Shown in pieces: positions 51,014 to 61,170 of a stretch of 64,000 nucleotides of DNA. Every line of letters starts with the position of its first letter. Positions within the stretch are counted from its first letter, which is position 1. Made by a program: the position numbers and the translations under genes. Source of the DNA: Chachezhania sediminis (GTDB taxonomy: Bacteria; Pseudomonadota; Alphaproteobacteria; Rhodobacterales; Rhodobacteraceae); the NCBI RefSeq assembly GCF_009765275.1, contig NZ_VOPH01000001.1, positions 868,001 through 932,000 of the forward strand, in the 5' to 3' direction. The notes under the pieces are model-generated. The model ran no database searches, was not told the DNA's origin, and saw only the letters and a program-made list of their open reading frames with translations.

Positions 51014-51617
51014 TCGTTCTGGCCCCGGCGATTCGGGGCCTGCACTCGGGGCGTTCCGGCCGGGCAACCGTCCGGTGCGCGCCACTTTCCCTGCAGCCGT
51101 CGCTGCATCCTGACCTGCCGTTCCAGCGGACAGGGTAAGTCGTTTTTTCTCTTTCTGCCTGCAGGACCCGGGGACGCCGAAAGGGCGTCCCGGTCTTCAC
51201 TTCCACTGCACGGCCATCGCTTCAGGCCCGATCGCTCCCCACACATACGTGGCCAACCGCGACAGCGCAGAAAGTGTCGCAAGCCGGCGTCAGGATCCGG
51301 ATCCCGCCGCCCCTTGGATCACCGATCCAAAACTCCGTCCACTCGCCATCACGCCATAATCCGCTCGCACCACCCCGCGCGACCAAGCTCCGCTGCGGGC
51401 CTTGCATCGGCGCGCGGCTCGCGCCATCGGTCAGGGTTTCGACCAGCACCCGCCGGCTGGGTCAACCGGCACAGCAAGCCGCACCAAACATCGGATCCAG
51501 CGCGCCTTCCCCGCCCGATCTCCTGGAAGGGTATCACCCCAGATCCGGTTCGTATATAGGCACGCTATACATGCGCCGGGCAATGCCGGCCACCCGCCAG
51601 GTTTCCGTGGCCTGCCC
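51014..51617. other. Intergenic region between the cold-shock gene and thyX
   Basis: This 604-bp region has no recognised gene. Apart from the hairpin at 51021-51040, a minus-strand open frame of 75 codons (51222-51449) with Gly/Arg-rich sequence and a GTG start is possible but has no recognisable motif. A decayed gene or an untranslated region would look the same. Confidence 0.45.
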
Positions 51618-52535
51618 CTAGGCTTCGGGCGTTTTCAGCAGCGCCTCGAATTCCCGCCATTCCCTGGCCGACATGCCCGAGGTCTCCTGCGTGACGGCCT
51701 CGCCGCCCAGCATGCGGCGGATGCACTCCAGCCCGCTCTGGCTCAGTTGCGCACCGCCCAGGCGATAGTCTTCGAAGGCCTTCCAGGCAAAGGGTACCCA
51801 GTCCGCGGTCAGGCGGCAGATCTCGTCGGCATAGACCCGGATCTCGTACTGGGCATGGGAATCGGCCCTGAGCCGCAGGAAGTGGAACAAGTTGTGCAGG
51901 TCCACCTTCCAGTACCACTGGGTGTAGATATTTGCCGGCAGGTTCATCCGCGCCAGTTCCCGCGCCAGCCCCTGCTGACCGTCCTGGCTGATCATCTCTT
52001 CATAGTGGTCATAGGCGCGCATGGCGTCGGCCTTCAGCACCTCCAGCACCCGCGCGGCCTCGTCCCCTTCCAGGACATTGCCCCGGCCCTGGTTGTTCTG
52101 CACCGATTGCGCCGCCACATGTTCCGGCGCGGGAATATAGAATTCGCGGTCCAAGATCGAATAGCGGGCCGAATACTCGTTGACGTTGGCGGTCCGGTGC
52201 CGGATCCATTGCCGCGCCACGAACACCGGAAGCTTCACATGCAGCTTCACTTCGCACATCTCGAAAGGTGTCGAATGCCAGTGCCGCATCAGGTACCGGA
52301 TCAGCCCTTCGTCGTTCTGCACAGACTTGGTCCCGCGCCCGTAACTGACCCGCGCCGCCTGGCAGATCGCGGCATCGTCGCCCATGTAGTCGATCACCCG
52401 GACAAATCCGTGGTCCAGCACCGGGTAGGCCGTGTAAAGATGCTGCTCCATCCCCGGCGCCACCGCACGCAGCGTCTGTTTCGGTTCGGCCCGCTGGGCG
52501 TGGATTTCGGCAAGCTGCTCGGGCGATACCGGCAT
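51618..52535 (-). CDS. thyX: FAD-dependent thymidylate synthase
   Basis: A 305-residue protein. The ThyX motif [11 protein letters not shown] lies at about 112-122, with [13 protein letters not shown] just before it and [25 protein letters not shown] later. It methylates dUMP using methylene-tetrahydrofolate and reduced flavin. It is slightly longer than many ThyX proteins because of an N-terminal extension. The ATG at 52535 was chosen because the open frame upstream is repeat sequence. Confidence 0.96.
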   Translation of the reverse strand: MPVSPEQLAEIHAQRAEPKQTLRAVAPGMEQHLYTAYPVLDHGFVRVIDYMGDDAAICQAARVSYGRGTKSVQNDEGLIRYLMRHWHSTPFEMCEVKLHVKLPVFVARQWIRHRTANVNEYSARYSILDREFYIPAPEHVAAQSVQNNQGRGNVLEGDEAARVLEVLKADAMRAYDHYEEMISQDGQQGLARELARMNLPANIYTQWYWKVDLHNLFHFLRLRADSHAQYEIRVYADEICRLTADWVPFAWKAFEDYRLGGAQLSQSGLECIRRMLGGEAVTQETSGMSAREWREFEALLKTPEA

Positions 52536-52637
52536 GATCCGTCCTTTCCGGTGAAGACTCAGGTCGACACCATATGTGGTTCTCAAGCGAAACAGAACCC
52601 CTATATCCGGCACATGCCAAGCGTATCGGTCCGTCCG

Positions 52638-52753
52638 CCTCCGGCTGGAGTATTTGGAAAGAGAAGAAGGAACAAGCCGCGCCCGAAGCCGGAGCGGGTG
52701 GGCAAAATGGCGCGCGCCCTTCCCCTTCTCCTTTTTCCAAATACCTCCAGGGG
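52638..52753. repeat. Second paired GGAGTATTT...AAGAAG intergenic repeat
   Basis: A left copy (52638-52670: CCTCCGGCTGGAGTATTTGG then AAAGAGAAGAAGG) and an inverted right copy (52724-52753: CCTTCTCCTTTTTCCAAATA then CCTCCAGGGG) flank about 53 bp. A GTGGGGACAGCGTCCCCAC palindrome follows the right copy. The design matches the locus at 18607-18760. It lies between divergent thyX and the VOC gene. Confidence 0.65.
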
Positions 52754-52866
52754 TGTGGGGACAGCGTCCCCACGACACCCCACGACAAGGGGCCCCGCCG
52801 GGCGCGGACGCTCGACAATCATGCCCGACCGGCTATGGTCGGCCCGAAATGAAAACGGAGACTGTC

Positions 52867-53295
52867 ATGCCCACCAAGTACCTGCACACCATGGTCCGGG
52901 TGAAGGATCTCGATGCGTCGATGGCCTTCTACGAACTGCTCGGCCTGAAAGAGGTTCGCCGGATCACCAGCGAACAGGGCCGCTTCACCCTGGTCTACAT
53001 GGCCAGCGAAGGGGACGAGGACTGCCCGGTCGAACTGACCTGGAACTGGGACGGCGACGACGGCCTGCCCAGCGACAGCCGGCATTTCGGCCACCTCGCC
53101 TATGCGGTCGACGACATCTATGCGATGTGCCAGCACCTTCAGGACAACGGCATCGTCATCAACCGCCCGCCGCGCGACGGGCGCATGGCCTTTGTCCGCT
53201 CGCCCGACAATATCTCGATCGAGCTGCTGCAGGCCGGCGATGCCCTGCTCCCGGCCGAACCCTGGGCCAGCATGGAAAGCACCGGGCACTGGTAG
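52867..53295 (+). CDS. VOC family protein, lactoylglutathione lyase-like
   Basis: A 142-residue protein with two beta-alpha-beta-beta-beta modules of the vicinal-oxygen-chelate fold: YLHTMVRVKDLDASMAFYEL, VELTWNW, HFGHLAYAVDDI and SPDNISIELLQ. The metal-ligand pattern (His near 6, Glu near 54, His near 72, Glu near 121) fits glyoxalase I, which detoxifies methylglyoxal-glutathione. The ATG at 52867 has a GGAG site; an ATG six codons earlier is possible. Confidence 0.88.
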   Translation: MPTKYLHTMVRVKDLDASMAFYELLGLKEVRRITSEQGRFTLVYMASEGDEDCPVELTWNWDGDDGLPSDSRHFGHLAYAVDDIYAMCQHLQDNGIVINRPPRDGRMAFVRSPDNISIELLQAGDALLPAEPWASMESTGHW

Positions 53296-53380
53296 GACCG
53301 GCCCGTCTTAAGAAATGACCGATGCACCGGTGCTGTCATGGCGCCGGTGTCTTGCTGTCGGAGAATCGTGGCGGGTACGC

Positions 53381-53569
53381 CTAGCGCTTGATGGCGCGGG
53401 CGGCGCGAACGGCGACGAGGATCTCTTCCGCGATCTCCTCGGCCTCTTCCGGTTCGAAATCCATCGGGATCTCGGCGCTTCCCGCTTCGACGAACAAGCG
53501 CACCATGCCCTGGTCGGTCGGCCCGATCTGCAGGTTCGCTTCGATATCGCGTTCGGTGTTGATGCCCAT
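53381..53569 (-). CDS. Small acidic conserved protein (DUF6324-like)
   Basis: A 62-residue protein: MGINTERDIEANLQIGPTDQ, then a Glu-rich helix with MDFEPEEAEEIAEEI. I believe it is the small family annotated as DUF6324 in Rhodobacterales, though this rests on memory. Function unknown. It is convergent with the VOC gene. Confidence 0.65.
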   Translation of the reverse strand: MGINTERDIEANLQIGPTDQGMVRLFVEAGSAEIPMDFEPEEAEEIAEEILVAVRAARAIKR

Positions 53570-53663
53570 GTGCAGCCGCCCTTCCCGTTCTGACGGTACG
53601 TCCAGTGCCCTGCGCTAGCCCGCCGGAGCTTGAAAAGCAAGCCGGTGGCGTGAAGATGGCAGC

Positions 53664-54149
53664 ATGACAGTGCTTCGCCCCTTCACCGCAGCCGACAAGG
53701 ACTGGCTGGTCGAGCGTCACCAGACGCTCTACCGCGAGGCCGAGGGATTCGACGATACTTTCGGCCCGTTGGTGGCCGAGATCCTGACCGCCTTCCTGGC
53801 CGATCACGACCCCGCCCGGGAACGGGGCTGGATCGCGGCCGAAGGCGACACAAGGCTGGGGTCGATCTTCTGTGTCGCGGCCGGACCCGACCGGCCTTCC
53901 ACCGCCAAGCTGCGCCTGTTCCTGCTGGAGCCCGCCAGCCGCGGCAAGGGGCTGGGCAAGCGGCTGCTGGGCACCTGCATGGAATTCGCCCGGAGCTCCG
54001 GCTATGCCGACATGGTCCTGTGGACCCATGAAAGCCACCGGGCGGCCTGCGCGCTTTATGCCGGGGCCGGGTGGGAACTGGTCGACAGCAAGCCCGTCCG
54101 CTCCTTCGGGGTCGACATGGTAGAGCAAAGCTGGCGGATCGACCTCTGA
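53664..54149 (+). CDS. GNAT family N-acetyltransferase
   Basis: A 161-residue acetyltransferase with the acetyl-CoA loop SRGKGLGKRLLGTCMEFA (R-G-x-G-x-G/R, about 92-109) and strand-helix elements LRLFLLEPA and ALYAGAGWELVDS. Substrate unknown. It starts 95 bp after the small acidic gene on the opposite strand and is followed by the tRNA-His gene. Confidence 0.9.
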   Translation: MTVLRPFTAADKDWLVERHQTLYREAEGFDDTFGPLVAEILTAFLADHDPARERGWIAAEGDTRLGSIFCVAAGPDRPSTAKLRLFLLEPASRGKGLGKRLLGTCMEFARSSGYADMVLWTHESHRAACALYAGAGWELVDSKPVRSFGVDMVEQSWRIDL

Positions 54150-54204
54150 TCGTTCCATTGCCCCTTGCATCCGCCGTCCGGCTTGGCTAAATCGCCCCCC
54201 ACGT

Positions 54205-54281
54205 GCCGCCTTAGCTCAGTTGGTTAGAGCGCTGGATTGTGGATCCAGAGGTCCCCTGTTCAAGCCAGGGAGGCGGTACCA
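54205..54281 (+). tRNA. tRNA-His (anticodon GTG), CCA encoded
   Basis: A full cloverleaf: acceptor GCCGCCT/AGGCGGT, D-arm GCTC...GAGC, anticodon stem CTGGA/TCCAG with loop TTGTGGA (anticodon GTG at 54239-54241) and T-arm CCCTG/CAGGG. The discriminator is A73 followed by encoded CCA (54279-54281). Position 1 is G paired with T72, and there is no G at -1 (the base before is T), the variant form known in many alphaproteobacteria. Confidence 0.95.
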
Positions 54282-54396
54282 CTTCCCCCCGATCCGTTTC
54301 GATTGCTGAATCGCTGTACCGGTTCGCGTTCCGGCACGAAAAACCGGGGCTGTTGCCATCCCCGGTTACCGTACTTCCCCGACAACTTGACGCCAC

Positions 54397-55014
54397 TCAG
54401 GGCACGGCGACGATCTGGTAGGTCACCTTGTGCCCGTTCATCACGGCGCGCAGCCAGGTGTTGCCGCATTGCAGGTAGTCGACGCCATTGATGGTGCGGT
54501 CCACGCAATCCGGGGGCGGCGCGTCCACAATGCTGCCGATGGCCATCGCAGCCAGCGCGCCTGCCGCAGCCCCCATCCAGAAGTCGCTGTTGGCACGATC
54601 GTAGCCATGCCAGTACGGACCCGGCGGCGGACCATAGGGGTAACGCGGGTGCGGATAATGGGGCGGGAACGGATAGTAGGGTGGCGGGCCGTAGTGACCC
54701 GGACCGGGACCGTAGGGCGGATGCGGCCGGTGCCACGGGTGGTCCGGCGATGGCGGATTGTGGTGGGCCGGATGATGCCCCGGTCTGTCATGGGGCGGTC
54801 GCACCGGGCCCGGACCATAGGGGATGTGCCCATGCCACCGCACGTTCCACCCGCTGCTGGAACTTTCCGAGTGACCGTGGAAGCTGCCGCTGCTCATGTT
54901 CATGCGGCCGCCATGGCCGCCGGCCTGCGCAACGCCAGGCAGAACCTGGGTCGAGACAAGCAGGCCAAAGGCAAGGCTGTGCATCAGCGATGCGCGGGTC
55001 GTCTTCGCGCTCAT
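54397..55014 (-). CDS. Secreted His/Pro/Gly-rich protein
   Basis: A 205-residue protein. The signal peptide (about 1-31, ending VLPGVAQA) is followed by a long His/Pro/Tyr/Gly-rich part (about 32-140; repeats such as HYPHP, PPHDRPGHH), then a hydrophobic Ala-rich segment (GAAAGALAAMAIGS) and a short C-terminal domain with two cysteines (PDCVDRTI, LQCGNTW). The His density suggests metal binding; no family recognised. It overlaps the DUF2092 gene upstream by 4 bp and is its operon partner. Confidence 0.7.
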   Translation of the reverse strand: MSAKTTRASLMHSLAFGLLVSTQVLPGVAQAGGHGGRMNMSSGSFHGHSESSSSGWNVRWHGHIPYGPGPVRPPHDRPGHHPAHHNPPSPDHPWHRPHPPYGPGPGHYGPPPYYPFPPHYPHPRYPYGPPPGPYWHGYDRANSDFWMGAAAGALAAMAIGSIVDAPPPDCVDRTINGVDYLQCGNTWLRAVMNGHKVTYQIVAVP

Positions 55015-55793
55015 TGCCGGGCCTCCTTGTCCGCGTCTTCATAGGTGATCAGCGGCACGGCCGACATGCCTTCGGCCGGAGAATAGGTGAAGACCTCTGG
55101 TCCGGGCACCGATTCCACGTCCCATTTCAGCCGCGCGGTGAAGCGCGGACGGGCCAGCACATCCTTGTCCACGACCGAGACCTGAAGCGGCACCGGATTC
55201 CCGTCGGCCTGGATCCAGACCTCCCAGTCCTGGTCGGCCGAGCGGAAGGCCCAGTGATCCGTGGCGACCCCGTCGATATTGGCGAACCCCACGAAGAACC
55301 CTTCGCGGATCACGTCCAGGGGCGTGTCATTCGTGCCCCATGCAAAGATGTCGGCCAGGGGAAAGGCCAGCGCATGGGCGCCGGCCAGGGTCTTCAGCAT
55401 CGTGGCGATGTCGCCCGTTTCCTCGACCGTGGCATAGTATCCGTCATCCGGCGCGACATAGGTGACGGTCGCCCCGTCGTAGTAAAGCTCCCGGCGAACC
55501 ACGTCGGTCATCAGTTCGATGGCGACATGCCCGGGCCGCGTGGCCTGGTAATAGACCTGCCCGGACATCAGCAGCTTCTGATCGTTGTCCAAAACGATTT
55601 CAGCCTCGGTGTCGGCGCTGAAGGTCAGGCTGCGCAGACCGGCGATATAGTCGCCCATGGTCTTCAGCGCGGCCGCGGCCTCTTCATCGACGGGCGCGGC
55701 CTGGGCCAGGCCAAGCTGCGGGGCAGACAGGGCCGCCAACAAGACGATCCGGGCCATGACCGGCACGCTGTGGTTCCGGAAATCGAATTTCAT
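55011..55793 (-). CDS. DUF2092 family exported protein
   Basis: A 260-residue protein with an N-terminal hydrophobic signal (about 11-32) and the DUF2092 beta-rich body: LKTMGDYIAGLRSLTFSADT, YYQATRPGHVAIELMTDVVR, LYYDGATVTYVAPDDGYYAT, TPLDVIREGFFVGF and VPLQVSVVDKDV. It resembles LolA/LolB-like lipoprotein carriers in fold, which is not proven. It is the first gene of a two-gene operon with the His-rich protein (ATGA overlap). Confidence 0.82.
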   Translation of the reverse strand: MKFDFRNHSVPVMARIVLLAALSAPQLGLAQAAPVDEEAAAALKTMGDYIAGLRSLTFSADTEAEIVLDNDQKLLMSGQVYYQATRPGHVAIELMTDVVRRELYYDGATVTYVAPDDGYYATVEETGDIATMLKTLAGAHALAFPLADIFAWGTNDTPLDVIREGFFVGFANIDGVATDHWAFRSADQDWEVWIQADGNPVPLQVSVVDKDVLARPRFTARLKWDVESVPGPEVFTYSPAEGMSAVPLITYEDADKEARQ

Positions 55794-55986
55794 ACAATTA
55801 AGACTTTCGACATCTTCAAGGATCCCCATCTGATCGCTTGCCGATCTTTCCGTCAATCGCTTTCGGAACCGTTAAAAGGGGCGTCCCGCATCCCCCCTTC
55901 CAGGGCCAGGGGCCCGAAAAAGAAGATGCGCGCGGCAGCGGGCCGCGCGCATGGGTATTCGTCGGCTGCCCCCGAAGGGGCGCAGA

Positions 55987-58233
<2,247 letters not shown>

Positions 58234-58304
58234 TCACCGCGGCCCGTCCGGCCGGCGTCGCTCCGTCTCCTCCCATGAACCTAGAGATAGCCGGTCAAAG
58301 CGAT

Positions 58305-58320
58305 AATGCAAAATTGCATT
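58305..58320. promoter_or_regulatory. Palindrome in the katG-oxyR intergenic region
   Basis: AATGCAA (58305-58311) and TTGCATT (58314-58320) are perfect reverse complements 2 bp apart. It sits 28 bp before the oxyR start in an AT-rich patch, a good place for OxyR to repress itself and activate katG. It does not match the E. coli ATAG-N7-CTAT pattern. Confidence 0.5.
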
Positions 58321-58347
58321 TTCCGAATTCTGTGATAACTCAGGATT

Positions 58348-59250
58348 ATGAGCAGACTGTCGATGAAGCATCTCCGCTATTTCGAGGCGCTGGCGCAGCG
58401 GCAGCATTTCGGCCGCGCGGCCGAAGATTGCGCAATCTCACAACCGGCAATGTCGGTGCAGATCAAGGAATTGGAAGAACTGATCGGCGCGCCGCTGGTC
58501 GAACGCAGCGCCCGCAAGGTGCACCTGACCGGGTTGGGAGAGCTGTTTGCCGAACGGGCCCGCGCCATCCTTCGGTCGGTGGACGAACTGGAGGATCTGG
58601 GCCGGGCCAGCGCGGGACCGCTGGCCGGTCGGCTGCGAATCGGTATCATTCCAACCATTGCGCCCTACCTTCTTCCGGACATCATCAAGGCCCTGGGAAC
58701 GCATTATCCCGAACTGGACCTTCGCCCGCGCGAGACGGTGACCCAGCGCCTGATCGAGGACCTGTCCGAGGCGCGACTGGACGTGGCCATCGTGGCGCTG
58801 CCGATCTCCGAGCCCTTTCTGCGGGAGGTGGCGCTCTTCGACGAGGAATTCATCCTTGTCCGCCCGGCCGAGGACGCGTCGAAGCCGGTGCCCAGTGCCG
58901 AGATGCTGAAGACCATGCGCCTGCTGCTGCTGGAGGAAGGCCACTGCTTCCGCGACCAGGCGCTGTCGTTCTGCAACATGGGGCCGTCGGTACAGGGGGA
59001 ACTGATGGAGGGCAGCTCGCTCTCGACGCTGGTCCAGATGGTCGGCGCGGGTATCGGCGTGACCCTGATCCCGGAAATGGCCGTGCCTGTGGAAACGCGA
59101 TCCTCTCCCGTCTCCGTGGCCCAGCTGAGCCCTGTGCCGCCGAAACGGACCATCGGCATGGTCTGGCGGCGGACCAATCCCCTGTCGGATCAGCTGACCC
59201 GGATCGCCGACATCGTGCGAGAGGTCGGGCTGGCGAAGCAGGCATCCTGA
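58348..59250 (+). CDS. oxyR: Hydrogen peroxide-sensing LysR regulator OxyR
   Basis: A 300-residue LysR-type regulator. The helix-turn-helix (about 5-60) is followed by the sensing domain with the redox pair C200 and C209 in GHCFRDQALSFC, the same 9-residue spacing as in E. coli OxyR. Peroxide joins the cysteines and switches the protein on. It is divergent from katG, its probable target. Confidence 0.95.
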   Translation: MSRLSMKHLRYFEALAQRQHFGRAAEDCAISQPAMSVQIKELEELIGAPLVERSARKVHLTGLGELFAERARAILRSVDELEDLGRASAGPLAGRLRIGIIPTIAPYLLPDIIKALGTHYPELDLRPRETVTQRLIEDLSEARLDVAIVALPISEPFLREVALFDEEFILVRPAEDASKPVPSAEMLKTMRLLLLEEGHCFRDQALSFCNMGPSVQGELMEGSSLSTLVQMVGAGIGVTLIPEMAVPVETRSSPVSVAQLSPVPPKRTIGMVWRRTNPLSDQLTRIADIVREVGLAKQAS

Positions 59251-59417
59251 CGAACGCCCCTGGTTCAAGCGTCCCGCCCTTCCGCACGCCGGGTAGCGGT
59301 CCAGCCTCCCCCGGATCGACCACATGTGCGGCCACTTCGCGACAACTTCGCGGGCCGCCGCTTCCCTTCGGATTTTTCGTCAGATGTTCCGCCTGCCCGG
59401 GCCCGGGGCAATGCGCC

Positions 59418-59867
59418 CTAACCCAGCCCGAAGAACCCCGGATCGCGCAGCGCATGAAGGCGCCTTGCGGCGTGGGTCGCGAACTTGCGGGTCACGACCG
59501 TGCGCCGCGCCCCGGCCAGCTTGTGTTCCGGGGCCATGCGGATGATTTCCGCATCATAGGCGTCACCGATCATCAACCCCGTCTCTTCCGGCAGAAGGTC
59601 CGTCGGGAAATCCAGGTCGACCGCCCAGAAATACCGGTCGCACCAGTCCAGGTAGCCCTGCCACTTCGCATCCGACATGAAATCGGCCCGCCCGGACTTG
59701 CATTCGATCACCCAGATCTCGCCCTTGGGGCCCAGCCCCATCACGTCGACACGAAGCCCGCGGGACGGCACGAACTCTTCGACCGTCGCAAAGCCAAGGC
59801 TGGCCAGGTGGCGCGCCACGCCGCGCGCAAGCTTCTGTCCGGGTTGCAGGTCAAGCATCACAGGCAT
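59418..59867 (-). CDS. mmcB: MmcB family DNA repair protein (SOS-controlled putative nuclease)
   Basis: A 149-residue protein with a PD-(D/E)xK-like core: GLRVDVMGLG and WVIECKSGRADF (about 55-66), then YLDWCDRYFWAVD. In Caulobacter MmcB is damage-inducible and needed for mitomycin C tolerance. A perfect alphaproteobacterial LexA box lies 7 bp upstream of the ATG at 59867 (16 bp before the alternative ATG at 59858), so expression should rise with DNA damage. The short distance implies a very short or absent 5' leader. Confidence 0.88.
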   Translation of the reverse strand: MPVMLDLQPGQKLARGVARHLASLGFATVEEFVPSRGLRVDVMGLGPKGEIWVIECKSGRADFMSDAKWQGYLDWCDRYFWAVDLDFPTDLLPEETGLMIGDAYDAEIIRMAPEHKLAGARRTVVTRKFATHAARRLHALRDPGFFGLG

Positions 59868-59873
59868 AAATGT

Positions 59874-59888
59874 GAACAATAGGTGAAC
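59874..59888 (-). promoter_or_regulatory. LexA (SOS) box before mmcB
   Basis: Read on the minus strand this is GTTC-ACCTATT-GTTC, a perfect match to the alphaproteobacterial LexA motif GTTC-N7-GTTC. It is 7-16 bp upstream of the mmcB start. Confidence 0.8.
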
Positions 59889-59953
59889 AAAAATCAACCG
59901 GCAAATCCGGACCCCGGTCCGGCACATCGTTGAAATTCCGGGACGGCGCGGGC

Positions 59954-59982
59954 TTGATCGGACGGGGGCGCAGGTCTATCTG
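59954..59982 (+). promoter_or_regulatory. Candidate promoter of the non-coding RNA
   Basis: TTGATC (59954-59959) and TATCTG (59977-59982) are exactly 17 bp apart. Transcription would begin near 59989 and run toward the hairpin terminator at 60171-60200. Confidence 0.45.
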
Positions 59983-60092
59983 TTGCCGGTGGCGGTTTCT
60001 GCCCCTCTCGTGAAGGGTTTGTATTCCGGTGGCCTTAAGCATTTCCGAGGGAGCTGGCTCTGTTCAGATCCTGGTCTGAGTACCTGGCGCCC

Positions 60093-60108
60093 ACCTGTAT
60101 ATACAGGT
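60093..60108. repeat. 16-bp perfect palindrome
   Basis: ACCTGTATATACAGGT is its own reverse complement. It is either a hairpin of the RNA candidate or a dimer binding site. It resembles a shortened lux box but has only 6 bp between the CTG and CAG halves. Confidence 0.8.
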
Positions 60109-60170
60109 CCTCGGGAATCGTAACCCAACGGTCGCGGCGGTTCCGTCACGCCTTAGCACGCACGAAATGA

Positions 60171-60200
60171 AAAACGCCGGCCCTTCAAGGCCGGCGTTTT
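60171..60200. terminator. Bidirectional Rho-independent terminator
   Basis: The arms AAAACGCCGGCC (60171-60182) and GGCCGGCGTTTT (60189-60200) form a perfect 12-bp stem with a 6-nt loop. T-runs occur on both strands. It can end both the minus-strand membrane-protein gene (stop at 60226) and the plus-strand RNA candidate. Confidence 0.88.
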
Positions 60201-60225
60201 CGTCAAATCCGTTGCGATCAGGCGC

Positions 60226-60558
60226 TCAGCGACGGCGCTGAACGAACCGCTGTGCGTTGTTCTGCTTGCGTGCGGTGGCTTCGACGCGCACCGGCTGCAG
60301 GTCCATGATCTTCATGCCGCCGCGCGGGGTATCGTCGCGCTGCGCCATCGACATGATGCGATACGCGAACTGGACGCCTGCGAATACGATGCCGTTCATG
60401 AACCACAGCATGAAGACAGCCAGCCAGCCGGCCGAAGACCCGGCGACCAGATCGCCCAAGCCGCCAAGGCCGCTCCACAGCAGGACACCGACGAAAACTG
60501 CAGCAATCCCGAAGCCGATCGCGACGCTGCGAATGTAAAGCTTGATAAGTTCCGGCAT
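60226..60558 (-). CDS. Small membrane protein of unknown function
   Basis: A 110-residue protein with two hydrophobic segments (IRSVAIGFGIAAVFVGVLLWSGL, about 8-30, and GWLAVFMLWFMNGIVFAGVQFAY, about 44-66), followed by a basic tail (KQNNAQRFVQRRR). No family recognised. ATG at 60558 is preferred to one five codons earlier. It ends in a bidirectional terminator. Confidence 0.7.
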   Translation of the reverse strand: MPELIKLYIRSVAIGFGIAAVFVGVLLWSGLGGLGDLVAGSSAGWLAVFMLWFMNGIVFAGVQFAYRIMSMAQRDDTPRGGMKIMDLQPVRVEATARKQNNAQRFVQRRR

Positions 60559-60678
60559 GATCATCCCTATCATCCCCAGTCACCTTACAAGATGGGCCCG
60601 AACAGATAGGAATTCCAGAATTCTTTTGCAAAACTTGCCGCACCGGCGGCGGAATGCCGCGCGGTTACGCAAATTGCC

Positions 60679-61170
60679 TCAGAAAGCCTCGGGCCGGGCC
60701 TCGCGCGCCATGTGGTCCAGCACGGCATTGACGAAGCGGGGCTCCTTCCCTTCCGGGAAAAAGGCGCCGGCAATGTCGACATATTCGGTGATGACCACCC
60801 GCGGCGGCGCTTCGCCGTCGATCAGCTCGGCCCCCGCGGCACGGAACAGGCCGCGCAGGGTAGGATCGATCCGCGCGATGGGCCATTTCGCGACCAGCGC
60901 CCGGTCGGTCATCTGGTCGATCCGGGCCTGGTGATTCACCGCGTCCTCGACCAGCTTCCGGAACAGCGTGGAATCGCCTTCCTGGAATTCGCCTTCCTCG
61001 TCGTAGACGGCGCCAAAGCGATGATCCAGGAATTCCACGATCACCTGGTTGGTGGTCTGGCCGCTGGCTTCCATCTGGAACAGCGCCTGCACGGCGTAAA
61101 GCCGCGCGGCCGACCGCATCCGCCGCTTCTGGTTGCCGGACAGGGCAGGCTTCGGTTCCGTGTCGGTCAT
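60679..61170 (-). CDS. nusB: Transcription antitermination factor NusB
   Basis: A 163-residue all-helical protein: RRMRSAARLYAVQALFQMEA at the start, ALVAKWPIARIDPTLRGLFRAAGAEL and PRVVITEYVDIAGAFFPEGK. NusB binds boxA RNA with S10 during rRNA antitermination. It overlaps the end of ribH by 4 bp (ATGA), the usual rib-nus arrangement. Confidence 0.95.
   Translation of the reverse strand: MTDTEPKPALSGNQKRRMRSAARLYAVQALFQMEASGQTTNQVIVEFLDHRFGAVYDEEGEFQEGDSTLFRKLVEDAVNHQARIDQMTDRALVAKWPIARIDPTLRGLFRAAGAELIDGEAPPRVVITEYVDIAGAFFPEGKEPRFVNAVLDHMAREARPEAF

Larger units (their letters stand above)
59989..60203 (+). ncRNA. Candidate structured non-coding RNA, about 215 nt
   Basis: No open frame reads as a protein here, yet a promoter and a strong terminator bracket the segment on the plus strand. 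The transcript folds well by eye: a 10-bp stem ATTTCCGAGG (60041-60050) with CCTCGGGAAT (60109-60118, one G-U), an outer GGGTT (60015-60019) with AACCC (60122-60126), a small TCAGA (60064-60068)/TCTGA (60075-60079) hairpin, and a perfect ACCTGTAT/ATACAGGT hairpin (60093-60108) stacked directly on the main stem. I do not recognise it as 6S, SRP, tmRNA or RNase P RNA. The minus-strand reading could instead be a long mmcB leader, but the LexA box argues that mmcB starts much nearer. Confidence 0.5.

Noticed and set aside
51222-51449. A 75-codon minus-strand frame between the cold-shock gene and thyX
   Set aside because: GTG start, no ribosome site, no motif; kept only as a note in the intergenic entry.
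60093-60108. Lux box for a quorum-sensing regulator
   Set aside because: The CTG and CAG halves are only 6 bp apart instead of about 10, and no LuxR/LuxI genes are in the window.
59989-60203. Identification of the RNA candidate as 6S RNA
   Set aside because: The long helix with internal loops is suggestive, but the neighbouring genes are not those of alphaproteobacterial 6S RNA and I could not match conserved 6S segments.
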